The notes under the pieces were generated by a model, which was given only the letters and a program-made list of their open reading frames with translations, was not told the origin of the DNA and ran no database searches. Source: Benincasa hispida (lineage: Eukaryota > Streptophyta > Magnoliopsida > Cucurbitales > Cucurbitaceae). From it: a stretch of 64,000 nucleotides of DNA. Position 1 is the stretch's first letter, and each line of letters opens with the position of its first letter. Location of the stretch: contig NC_052350.1 in the NCBI RefSeq assembly GCF_009727055.1, positions 20,124,365 to 20,188,364 of the forward strand, given 5' to 3'. Of the stretch, positions 21,783 through 31,805 are shown in pieces. The position numbers and the translations under genes are program-made.

Positions 21783-23157
21783 GTCCAGATTAGAAAATCC
21801 TAAGGTTAACCGCAATGAATCTGAAGTGAGTGTCGTGTTCCCAGACGAGCAGCTCTTTCGCATAGAAGAACTGCCCTAGTATGCGGACATCGTTAATTAT
21901 TTGGTTTGTGAACAATTTCCTGAAGACTACACCTACCATCAACAGAAGAAGCTCAAGAAATAATGCAGACACTATTATTGGGATGAACCTAATCTGTATA
22001 AAAGAGGTGCAGACCAAATCATTCGATTATGCATCCTAGATGCTGCTCAACAACGCATATTATCGTAGTGCCACGATTCACCATAAGGAGGGCACTTTGG
22101 AGGACAACGTACTGCAACCAAAGTTTTACAAAGTGGATTCTTCTGGCCTTCATTATTTAAGGATGCTGCTGACTACACAATGAAATGTGATCGGTGTCAA
22201 CGCACCGACAACATTCATGGAAGAACGCAATACCAATGAATACTATCTTGGAGCTGGAACTATTTGATGTATGGGGGATTGATTTCATAGGGCCATTCCC
22301 CCCTCAAATGGTAAGCACTATATTCTATTAGCCGTTGACTATATCTTCAAGTGGGTAGAGGAAATTGCGTGTGCCGCAAGTGACACGGCAGTAGTCTCCC
22401 AGGTCCTGAAGAAAAATATTTTCATGCGTTTTGGCACCCCCCTGCCATCATAAGTGATGAAGGATCACACTTTGTCAACCACAATATAAAGGAGTTGCTG
22501 CGCAAGTACAATATCCTCCACAAAGTGGCCACCATATACCATCTGCAAACAAATGGCCAAGCTAAAGTGTCCAATCGAGAAATTAAATTGATACTTGAGA
22601 AGGTAGTCAAACCTTCGCGGAAGGATTAGGTAATGAAGCTTGATGATGCATTATGGGCATACCGATCCGCATTTAAAACACCTATAGGTATGTCCCCTTA
22701 TGCGTTGGTAATCGGCAAGGCGTGTCATTTGCCTTTGGAGCTGGAATATAGAGCATTGTGGGTGGTCAAGAAATTGAATTTCGATTTGAAGAAAGCAGGG
22801 GAAGCGCGGAAAGTGCAATTGATCGAGCTAGAAGAGTGGAGGAATAACGCATATGAAAATGCAAAAATTTATAAAGAGCGTACCAAGCACTGGCATGATC
22901 AACGCATATGCAGTAAGAACCTCCAAGTCGGGCAGAAAGTCTTGGTTTTCAATTTATGTCTGCGGCTCTTCCCGGGAAAGCTAAAGTCTCGTTGGTTCGG
23001 ACCATTCATAATTCGATAAGTACTTCCGCATGGCACGGTGGAATTATCAAATAACGACAGAACCAACATATTCAAGGTCAATGGGCAGCGAGTAAAGGAA
23101 TACCATGGAGAAGACTGGCATCGCCAAGTCGACTCCATGGAATTAAGAAACCTTGAA
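21783..23157 (+). pseudogene. Athila-type integrase, broken
   Basis: The connection segment (DEQLFRIEELP, YADIVNYLVCEQFP) leads into the HHCC zinc site, with H and H around CHDSP-GGHFG and CDRCQRT at about 22065-22205. The DDE core follows: a region near 22260 with GIDFIGPFP in a shifted frame, IISDEGSHF near 22447, and [12 protein letters not shown] near 22550, where the catalytic glutamate is retained. The C-terminal part runs [27 protein letters not shown] to WFGPFII and LPHGTVEL at 22633-23157. There are several frameshifts and stops, including TAG at 22626. The usual role is insertion of cDNA into chromosomes. Confidence 0.88.
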
Positions 23158-24472
23158 TGAAGGAGGAAGTAGGTGGTCCCTGTGTTATCAAATTATCGCA
23201 ATTTATCAGGGACGGAAAGTTTTGGAAAATCTCAAGTCTTCAGCTTTTTTCTTCACTACTCAGAATTATCCTTACCTTACTATCTTTTCATTTTTCACTT
23301 CTATTGCTATAAAAAAATGCCTTTTATTTTGTTTAAAATAATTTGACCCTCTTTTTGTTTTCCTTACAATGACTGCGGCGCTGGATTGCGGAAATGTAGC
23401 ACTTATCTTATTCCATCACCGCAACCCAACGAAGAATGATCGCCGCAAGATGCATGCGTCAATACAATGCGGGCGATAGCGCTAAATTTGGGGGTGTACT
23501 TTTCCTTATCCTTACTTCAAATTTTGCGCTATCACATTGCATATTACTTTTCAAAGTGTTATCCCCGCATCCTCCTTGACTATCTCAAACATATCACAAG
23601 TAGATAACTTTAGTAGTTTACCACATGTATTCTTTGCCAAGTATGATTTCAATGATGAAAAATATACTTCTATCTCTTTCGTATATACTAGAGTCAACGT
23701 AAATCTTAGGATAGTCACCTCATGAAATATTTTTCGAAGTTAAGGGTTTGCTCGCTTTCTTTCAAATTTTCTTTACAACGCATTTTATGACCATCACGTG
23801 ACTTATTTTAACTTTTGGCAATGAGAACATTGTCGTATTTTAAATTTGAGGGTGGGGTATTTGTTTCCGACCTTTCTAAAAAAAATATTTTTTTGAATAA
23901 CAACTCCACTGTCAACGCAATGGGAAACCTATGTTGATAAAAGTTAAGTTGTGAAAGGCACTTACCCGTAGTTGAATGTCCGCATGACACACGTGGAGGC
24001 AAGCCAAAATGAAAGTAAGTCACCAGGATCAACGCATAAATAAATGACCACAACTCCACTGCCAAGTTGGTGAGTTTAGTCTGAGAAAGAGTGCATTGCT
24101 CGTAGTTGGATGTCTGCATGACACCCGTGGGGGCAAGCCAAAACGAAGGCAAGGCACTTGGATCGGCGCAAGGTCGGAAAAAAATAGCAATGAAAAATTT
24201 TTTTGTGCAAGGATAAATAATTTGAAACCTCGTGGAAAATTTTCTTTTTGAAATAAATCATGCGATGTTTTGGAATTTAGTAAAGTCCTTTTGAAAGTTA
24301 AGCTTGCAATCTCTAAGTCTTAAAAGTATTTTAGGAAGAGATTTGAATAAGACTTAAGGAAATTATGGCATATAAGATTTGAATGAAGTATCCTTGAGAA
24401 ATGTAGGGAAAGAACTTTGCGGCTAACTTGCTAAAGGAATCTTTAGCTTATGCTTGAGGACAAGCATTGTTT
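23158..24472 (+). other. Non-coding 3' region of Gypsy G
   Basis: Athila elements can carry an env-like frame here; I find none. Near 23484-23496 there is an extra polypurine-like motif (AAATTTGGGGGTG) identical to the true tract at 24473, and a weaker one near 23840-23855. Confidence 0.7.
23896..24180 (+). repeat. ~150-bp tandem duplication upstream of the G 3' LTR
   Basis: Two diverged units share CAACTCCACTG, GTAGTTGRATGTCYGCATGA, CACSCGTGGRGGCAAGCC and AAGGCACTTRGATC-like segments, starting near 23899 and 24050. Confidence 0.7.
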
Positions 24473-24485
24473 AAATTTGGGGGTG
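24473..24485 (+). other. Polypurine tract of Gypsy G
   Basis: AAATTTGGGGGTG sits immediately before the TGATAAC start of the LTR. Confidence 0.85.
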
Positions 24486-24810
24486 TGATAACAGGCAGAA
24501 ATGCACGTTATCATAGTGCCAAATCCTTAAACAATGTTGGATTGCGTTGATGATATATGTGAAATTGCATCCATTAAGCATAAATTCTATAATATTGCGG
24601 TCGCATACGTCCAATGCATTAGAGCAATTGATCTTTATATTTTTTTGCAGAATAATATGTTAACGCAATGCAAAGAATGCGATCATAGGAATACATTGGT
24701 CAAGCGCAACTTCACCGCAAGACTTTGCGTTGATCGTGCTCGCAAACATTCACCCAAGAAGAATCACCGCAATATGGTGGGCGCATCCGGACGAAAGGAC
24801 AATTAAGATC

Positions 24811-24848
24811 CTGTCTCTTATACACATCTAGATGTGTATAAGAGACAG
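24811..24848. other. Nextera mate-pair junction adapter (artefact)
   Basis: Exact 38-bp inverted adapter inside the LTR. Confidence 0.98.
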
Positions 24849-24959
24849 ATAAAGTACATCCAGCTTTATCGGTGACAATTATCCAGCGCATCAGTCAGGA
24901 ATTAAAGCTGTCCCATCTGTACAACCACGAGAGAGAAGCCGCCTTTCACCTTTGATGCC

Positions 24960-24968
24960 CTATAAATA
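24960..24968 (+). promoter_or_regulatory. TATA box of the G LTR
   Basis: CTATAAATA lies about 475 bp into the LTR. It is absent from the 5' LTR because of the deletion there. Confidence 0.65.
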
Positions 24969-25202
24969 CCAAGTGCAATCTTCAGAGAATGGGTTAAGCA
25001 GTCGATTACCTCACCACCATTACAAATTCATACCTTTGTTCATAGTTTTCTTTTCCATTTTTACGGCGGTGCAAGAGAAGAGTGGTGACGCCGGAGATTG
25101 TCTAAGGCAGCTCGAGAGAGAACTCTGAGGCGTAAGAGCAGAGAGCGGGCTAAGTCTCGCGAAAGCGAGAATATCTTTAGAGCACGAGTAGAAACAGTGT
25201 AA

Positions 25203-25231
25203 AGCCTGGCAGCAAGAAATTGCTCCAGGCT
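25203..25231 (+). promoter_or_regulatory. GAAA-tetraloop hairpin downstream of the LTR promoter
   Basis: AGCCTGG pairs with CCAGGCT, and AGCAA pairs with TTGCT around a GAAA loop, with one bulged C at 25210. This gives a 12-bp stem about 240 bp downstream of the TATA box, so it would be in the transcript. Confidence 0.55.
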
Positions 25232-26124
25232 CTTTACTATACTTACATTGTTATTCTGTACTTCATCTTATATCTGTTCAATGGAAGTTCTATTTCTACA
25301 TTTGCTCACTCTCTTAATACGCATGAGTAGTTAAACTAGTTGAATGGGTTGAAAGAAACTAAGCTAACATGATCTAGGAAGTTCATTGCTTGCCATTGTC
25401 TTGTTTAATGTTGTGCAAAATACCCCTTTAGAGTTACTCGAGAAGGAATCTAAAGAAAGAACATAATGTCTCGAGAGAGCTAGATTAGAATCTGGACTCG
25501 AAAGAGCAAGATTAGGCTTGCATAAATAAGAGATAGGGACTTAGAGATAAGCACTGTTTGTCAACTTGCATCGCATGCATCCTAGGAATAGGAATAATAT
25601 TATGTGGTCGCATATTTGTGTGAATGTCATGTTGTCATCGCATAAATAGAGATAGAGGTTTATGTGTAAACCCTGTAGACTCATCGCATATTTATCGCAT
25701 GCGTTCTAGCCTTAGAAGCTGTGGCATTCATGCCGAGAGGTGGTTTCCTATTGTATGCATATTGCATGATCGCAAGACATGAACGCATCCTAGGGAATGT
25801 TAGCCGAAACCCTTCTCAACCCGTTCACCACATACTCATCATATTTCCCGTTTACCAACTCTTTTCGAACTCTGCCGCATTCGTTATTATTTTCATTAAC
25901 GCAATAACAACCCAACACTTATTTATTCAACTGGTTACCGCAAGTTTTGATAAAAATCTCCAATACAACTATTTTGACAAGTCCCTGTGTTCGACCCTGG
26001 ACTTACCAGGAAACTCAAAGGAATTTACACTTGGATTCCTCTGGGGAAACTTGAGTGCACAACGCAATCCACCAACACATATCATCCATAATTTCCACTT
26101 CATAAAATTCCAGCATCAAGTTTT

Positions 26125-26275
26125 TGGCGTCATTGCCGAGGACTTCGGCAAAATAGTTGTTAACGATAATTTTTTTGATTTCTTTGCAGAACTCTCAATC
26201 TCTGGCGAACTACGACCCGGAGATTGAGAGAAAATTTCGAAGGAGACTAAGAGACCGCCAACAACAACCACAATT
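26125..26275 (+). pseudogene. Second primer site and gag start after the G LTR
   Basis: A decayed primer site (TGGCGTCATTGCCGAGGA) is followed by sequence nearly identical to 17842-17972, including the codons for NYDPEIERKFRRRLRDRQQ. Similarity stops at about 26275. An ordinary 3' LTR end would not be followed by this. Confidence 0.88.
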
Positions 26276-26433
26276 AGTCTTTCTTTCAGCTTGTTTTTTT
26301 GTATCTCGAGCCCAACAAAATGTTTTTGAGAAAGGACCAAATTTGAGAAACTACATAAATATTTTCTTATTTCATTTCTATTTTAGTTATTTTTGTTTCT
26401 TATATGTTAGAAAAATGAGTTGTTGGTTGGTAG
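26276..26433 (+). other. Scrap resembling the Copia D leader
   Basis: The first ~45 bp resemble 13555-13600 in the leader of Copia D (AGTCTTT.TTTCAGC.TGTTTTT... and CTCAAGC/CTCGAGC-CAACAA). The rest is AT-rich without features. Confidence 0.45.
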
Positions 26434-27316
26434 TGTTACACCCCGCCCCGAGCCCACATTCCTAAGCCTAAGGAGAGGCGTGAGGGACTGCAGATACCAC
26501 TTTTTTTTTATGCCTACAATCCATCCAACCCTCTTTACTCTTAGTAAACTTTAAGTCAAGGAGATAAACAACAACTGAATAAGTAGGCCCATTTTATTTT
26601 ACAACAATGTAAAGTTTATACAACTCCAAGACTTAACTACAAAGTTCACAAAAACCACTCTTATAAGCCTCTGGAAGTGCAACTGTGGCATGTGGCAGAC
26701 CTTGACTTTAGCAGCACCCTGGAACTCCTCATCTTTCACTACCTGGGAAGAAAAACATGAAAGAAAAGAATGAGCTTCACAAAGCTCAGTGAGTGGTAGG
26801 CAATTTATAGAGTATATTCTAACTCGTAAATAACAAGCATATCATAAATACAAGGTTACATTCAAACCTCAGCTTCGAATGGGTCTGTTCTCAACTCTAT
26901 CTACATGCACGGTAGATAGCTAAACTGATAACTACTTAGAATGAGTATGTTACCTACCTACACACACACGGTAGATAGTTAACTGTTACTAAACATAAAC
27001 GTTTACTCTTTTGCGTTCCCTTTTATTCCCAATGTTTCCTATATGCATATAGCTCCCCATCATGGGCTCAGAAGCTAGACCCGTCGGCCCTCTGACCATC
27101 CCATATGAGGATCCTCCCACAGGCTCAGGAACTAGACCTCTCGATCCCCTGACCATCCCGTGAGGTTTTTCTTTCGAGCTCAAGAACTAGGTCTATTGAC
27201 CCCTTGACCATCCCGATCACATAATCTCATTCTCATGCTAGATATTCATTCATAACATAAGCATATACAATTTACTCTAAAAGATATGCTTAAGACATAA
27301 AGGAAAGTACCACTCA
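26434..27316 (-). mobile_element. Truncated LTR fragment (family ending GGGGTGTAACA)
   Basis: On the minus strand it ends GGGCGGGGTGTAACA, a common plant LTR terminus. The matching start (TGTAACACCCC) is missing at the LINE boundary, so the 5' part is lost. It contains short repeats (ACGGTAGATAG near 26910 and 26968, and GACC.T..GACCATCCC near 27070-27210). No coding region. Confidence 0.6.
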
Positions 27317-27561
27317 CTAATAGGAGACCAATCCAAGTTGTCGATAAGCCAATGTTCGTCTCATTACCAATATAAATATTGTTAAATTGATTAAGGAAAA
27401 CTTTTTCATTTGTCTCGTTGGTGGTACAACTGAGGCCATTTTCATTAAAAATTTCAGTAATGTAGCTTCTTCTCTGCCTAGCAGTGAATAACTTATGGAA
27501 AAAGGTTGAGTTTTCATCACCTTCAAGAAGCCATTGCCTTTTATATCTTTGAGCCCAATAT
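27317..27561 (-). pseudogene. LINE ORF2 fragment before the reverse transcriptase
   Basis: Minus-strand translation gives YWAQRYKRQWLLEGDENSTF then FHKLFTARQRRSYI, the conserved block between endonuclease and RT of plant LINE ORF2, which supports target-primed retrotransposition. It stops at 27316 against an LTR fragment; the RT itself is missing from the window. Across Copia E, the same frame resumes at 31801. Confidence 0.8.
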
Positions 27562-28079
27562 TGTGTTTGAAGAAATCATGACTCAAATACCTCAGCCAAT
27601 TTAGTTTATAACTAACTTTGTCTTGTAACGGTTTGTTGATATCTGTTATAAATACCATTGATCAAAAAAAAAAAAAAAAAGTATATTCTTTTTTCGATGG
27701 ACATCAATCTTTCTGCAAACCGCATGAATATAATCTTGCTATCAAATCGTATTGAATTCAGAGTATCGAGTTGAATTGTGTATCAATTTCTTCTATCGAG
27801 TAGCTTCAAGTCAGTCGTTTTTGTCTTTGAGTTGCATCGAGTAAAGATCAAGACTCATCGAGTAGGGTCGAGTATAGATCTTCCCACATAACGTTCCATC
27901 GAGCAAGAACAGAAACTCGTTGAGGATACAAGGAAATTTGCATCGAGTATCAAGTAGAAACATATCGAGCATCGAGCATCTAGCATCGAGGATTTGACAA
28001 AGCCTTTCTCAACCATTTCTTCATCATCTCAGTATTGATCTTAAGTAATTAGGCCTAGAGAATATTGAATATCCCAACA
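27562..28079 (+). repeat. 5' LTR of Copia E
   Basis: It begins TGTGTTTGAAGAAATC and ends ATATCCCAACA. TTATAAATACC near 27648 is a good TATA box. A poly-A run lies at about 27664-27680. It carries the ATCGAGTA array. Confidence 0.8.
27735..28000. repeat. ATCGAGTA-type short motif array
   Basis: About a dozen copies of (C)ATCGAGTA / ATCGAGCA variants are spaced irregularly through the transcribed part of the LTR, 90-350 bp after its TATA box. The 3' LTR repeats them at about 31500-31735. Confidence 0.75.
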
Positions 28080-28084
28080 ATTTG

Positions 28085-28096
28085 TGGTATCAGAGC
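28085..28096 (+). other. Primer-binding site of Copia E
   Basis: TGGTATCAGAGC is an exact plant Copia tRNA-Met primer site. Confidence 0.9.
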
Positions 28097-28123
28097 ATTT
28101 GAAAATCATCAAGGTCAGCATTC

Positions 28124-29405
28124 TTGGAGCATCAAGATACTAAAAAATGTGAGACATGTACCTTTACTCAAAATCAAAAGGGTTGGTTTAGTGGGATTGT
28201 ACATGAATCAATCAAGCTTCTCAGAAATGTGAGACATGTACCTTTACTCAAGAGAAATTTGATATCTTTAGGTATTCTTGACTCCAATGCGTGTGAGTGT
28301 AGAGGAAAAGATGGAATCCTAGAGGTGATTAATGATTCTAAGGTAGTGTTGGTTGGTGAAAAGGTCAATGGTCTCTATATTGTAAGAGGAGTAGAGATGA
28401 TGACTAGTGTCTACACTGTTTCAACAACAAGCTTTACAAAAGCGGACTTATGGCACAAAAGACTATCCCATATCAGTGTAAAAGGGATGCAAGCATTGTC
28501 TAAACAAGGTATACTGCCCAAAGAGATCAGTGAGCATCTTTCCTTCTGTGAACACTATATTTTAGGGAAAGTAACCCGACAAAGTTTCACAAAATCTCAT
28601 CAATCCACCAAAAGAATATTAGACTATGTTCATTCTGACCTATGGGGACCATCTCCTACACCAAGTCTTAGTAGCTCAAAGTATTTTCTAACCTTTATAG
28701 ATGACATTTCTAGGAAGAGCTGGATATAATTTCTTAAAACTAAGGACCAAGTTATTGGGAAGTTTAAATAATGGAAAACTATGATAGAAACTCAAACATC
28801 TAAAAGGTTATAATACTTTAGAACCGACAATGGGCTTAAGTTTTTCTATGAATAGTCTTACAAATACTATAGTGAGAATAGTATAACTAGATGTAGAACT
28901 GTGAGGTATACACCTCAACAGAATGGGGTTGCTGAGAGGTTAAACATAACTATAATGGAAAGGGTTAGATGTTTGCTTTCTGATGCTATCCTAAGTGAAA
29001 CTATTGGGCAGAAGCTGTAGCCTACACAGTGTATACCTTGAATAGGTTCCCTTATACATCTCTAGAGTTGCTTACCCTTGAGAAGAAGTGGAATAATCAT
29101 CCTTCTAATCTAGACAACCTTAAGCTTTTTGGGTGTGTAGAGTATGTTCACCAAAATAAGGGAAAGTTAAAAGCCAGAGCAGTTAAGTGCATGTTTGTAG
29201 ACATCACAAAGGGTATCAAAGGATATAAAATGTGGCATCCAGTAGAGAGGAAGTTCATAATTAACAGACACATAACTTTTAGAGAAGGTGAGATGTTTAT
29301 GCAAAAGGAGAAAAGGCTTGAGGATGAAGGTGAGTCATCTACCACAGGAATTGAGGTGGAGTTACCTATTGAGAAACCAACAGATCTAACTTACCTAATG
29401 GCATA
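28124..29405 (+). pseudogene. Copia E integrase region, broken
   Basis: It starts abruptly in the protease/GAG-pre-integrase boundary (KGWFSG, KLLRNVRHVPLLKRNLISLG), followed by the zinc site (LWHKRLSHISVKG ... LSFCEHYILGK, second cysteine replaced by tyrosine). The integrase core follows: HSDLWGP near 28635, RTDNGLKF near 28825 and QQNGVAERLN near 28920. The C-terminus (KCMFVDITKGIKGYKMWHP) ends near 29405. Stops and frameshifts occur between 28727 and 29029. A 27-bp repeat at 28145 and 28225 marks a rearrangement at its start. Confidence 0.88.
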
Positions 29406-31140
29406 GGAGAAGTTGAGGATGATGCAAGGGAACAAGAAGAGACTGTAAATAAGCAGCCTGATTTGAGTCAATATGTCTTAGCTAGGGACAGACAAAGAAG
29501 AACCATTACCCCTTCAGCTAGATATACTGAAATGAACTATATGAATTTGGTTCTAAATGTTGTTGTGGCTTCTACTAACCTAGAACCAACAACCTTTGAA
29601 GAAGCACAAGTTGTGCTGATGCAAGGGATTGGATAGAAGCTATGAATGAGGAAATGCATTCACTAAATGTGAATGATAATTAGTCTTTAGTTCCTCTACC
29701 TAAGGGTTATAAACCAGTTGCCTCTAAAATAGTTTCCAAACTTAAGAAAGGTGCATCCTATGATAAAAAAACCTAGGTATAAGGCAAGGTTGGTTGCAAA
29801 GGAGTTTACTCAAAGGGAAGGAATAGACTACTCAGAGATTTTCTCTCAAGTTTTCAAACAAACTTCCATAAGACTTCTTTTATCCTTGGTTGTTCAAAAT
29901 AACTTAGAATTGTATCAACTAGATGTGAAAACTGCCTTCCTTCATGGACATCTAGAAAAGATAATCTGTATGATGCAACCTAAGGGATTTGAAGTTAAAG
30001 AAAAAGAAAATCTCTATTGCTTACTCAACAAGTCAATCTATGAGTTAAAACGATCACCTAGGTGCTGGAATGGAAGATTCAATGACTATATTTCTAGCAT
30101 TGGATTCAAAAGAAGTTCATTTAACATATGTGTTTATGTAAATAGAGGTTATTGTAAGGACAAGGTTTACCTACCCATGTATATGGATGATATGTTACTG
30201 GCAGGTAGGTCCAAGGAAGATCTAACTCGTGTTAAAACCCTCTTAAAAAGGTAGTTTGATATGAAGGATTTGAAATCCTAAGGAACAAGGAAGAGTCTGT
30301 TCTAAGCATCAATCAGTCTAACTATTGTGAGAAGATCCTAAAAAAGTTCAATATGAGTGATGCTAAACCTGTAAGTTTACCTATTGCTCAACACTTCAAG
30401 CTATCTCAGCCAACTCTCCTAAAGATTCTGACTAAGAACATAAAAAACAAATGTCAATCATCCTTTATAGTCAGGCAATCGGAAGCCTAATGTATTTAAT
30501 GATTTCTACCAGACTCGATCTCTCATATTCCGCTAGCCTTCTTAGTAGATATATGACTAACCCAGGTAAGAGACACTGGGAGGCTACTAAATGGATCCTA
30601 GGATACTTAGTTTAGTCTAAAAACTCAAGACTAGTCTACAAAAAATCAACTGAACCAAACTTAGAACAATATGGATATGTGGATGCTAACTATACTGGTG
30701 ATTTGGACAAAAGGAGATCCCTAACATGTTACCTATTCCTTTATGATCCTAATCTAATCAGTTGGAAAGCAACACTATAGCCTATAGTAGCCTTATCTAC
30801 AACAGAAGCTGAATATATGGCTTTAACAAAGGCAATTAAAGAGGCATTATGGCTTAAAGGAATGCTGAAAGACTTTAGAATAGATCAAACAGTGGTAAAA
30901 CTCTACTGTGACAATTAAAGTGCTATCCATTTATCCCAAAATCCATAATACCACACTAGAACTAAACACATTGATATAAAGTATTATTTCATCAGAGACA
31001 AAGTAGAGACAGGGGAAATAGAAATCCGAAATGTTCACAAATCAGAGAATGCAATTGACATGTTGAAAAAGCCTGTTTCAAAGCGTAAATTGGTCAAATG
31101 TCAAGATCAGGTTGGTTTCGAACATCCAGACATAGGGTAG
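29406..31140 (+). pseudogene. Copia E reverse transcriptase and RNase H, broken
   Basis: RT blocks KARLVAKEFTQREGIDYSEI, LYQLDVKTAFLHGHLEK, MMQPKGFEV, IYELKRSPRCW and the catalytic YMDDMLLAG (about 30180-30206) are followed by RNase H ([39 protein letters not shown]). Stops include 29683, 30253, 30777 and 30916, several at expected Trp/Gln codons. It is not functional. Confidence 0.88.
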
Positions 31141-31201
31141 ACAAAATGGTCACAATCAGGAAGATCATAAGAATGCAAGGCATTAGAGTCAAGGTGGAGA
31201 A

Positions 31202-31800
31202 TTTGAAGAAATCGTGACTCAAATACCTCAACTAGTTTAGTTTATAACTAACTTTATCTTCTAACATTCTGTTGGTATAGTTTATAAATACCACTGATCA
31301 GAAAACAAAACAGGGTAGTTCATAATTTCTATTTTTCTATAAACAAACCACGCAATCTTCCCGTGGACGTAGGCATCTTGGCCGAACCACGTAATCCTGT
31401 GTGTTTCTTCTTCTTCTCCTTACTTCTTCGTTCGATCGACATCAATCATTCTGCAAATCGCATGAATACAATATTGCTATCAAATTGTATCAATTTCAGA
31501 ATATCGAGTTGAATCGTGCATCAATTTCTTCTATCAAGTAGCTTTGAGTTAGTCGTTTTTGTCTTCGAGTTGTATCAAGTAAAGATCAAGACTCATCGAG
31601 TAGGGTTGAGTATCGATCTGTCCTCATCACGTTACATCGAGCAAGAATAGAAACTCGTCGAGGATAGAAGGAAATTTGCATCGAGTATCGAGTAGAAACA
31701 CATCGAATATCGAGTATCTAGCATCGAGGATTTGATAGAACCTTTCTCAGCCATTTCTTCAGTAGTGTTGATTTTGAGTAATTAGGCCTAGAGAAGATTG
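31202..31800 (+). repeat. 3' LTR of Copia E
   Basis: It follows a purine-rich tract (AAGGTGGAGAA, about 31190-31201) and matches 27562-28079. It retains about 100 bp (the CGTGGACGTAGGC ... TTGGCCGAACCACGTAA block) that the 5' LTR has lost around the poly-A run. TATA box TTATAAATACC near 31273. Confidence 0.8.
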
Positions 31801-31805
31801 AATAT

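Larger units (their letters stand above)
24486..26118 (+). repeat. Second LTR of Gypsy G
   Basis: It starts TGATAACAGGC and ends CCAGCATCA. Relative to the 5' LTR it retains the promoter segment and has an extra ~80 bp near 25661-25742. An adapter at 24811 replaces about 65 bp present in the other copy (16815-16878). It is followed by a primer site and gag start, so it is structurally also the 5' LTR of a truncated second copy. Confidence 0.88.
16486..26275 (+). mobile_element. Athila-type Gypsy element G with a partial tandem copy
   Basis: The order is LTR (16486-17817), tRNA-Asp-type primer site, gag, protease, RT, RNase H, integrase, non-coding 3' region, polypurine tract, LTR (24486-26118). 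A second primer site and gag start then run to 26275. Gag, the DLGAS protease and the primer site point to the Athila/Tat side of Gypsy. It is inserted in the RT of Copia D. Three adapters are embedded, and all frames are broken. Confidence 0.9.
27562..31800 (+). mobile_element. Copia element E (Tnt1/Tork-like), gag deleted
   Basis: It has two LTRs of about 0.5-0.6 kb, a tRNA-Met primer site and a degenerate pol from the GAG-pre-integrase domain to RNase H. Gag and most of protease are absent. It sits inside a LINE whose frame resumes on the other side. AATAT at 27557-27561 and 31801-31805 is a candidate target duplication, although the LTR itself also ends with AATATCC, so the exact edge is open. 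Confidence 0.85.

Noticed and set aside
23158..24472. An env-like gene in Athila element G
   Set aside because: No long frame, signal peptide or membrane segment can be read on the plus strand in this interval.
13682..31140. Endogenous pararetrovirus or other integrated virus
   Set aside because: Integrase, LTRs, target duplications and Copia or Gypsy gene order identify retrotransposons; no movement or coat protein is present.
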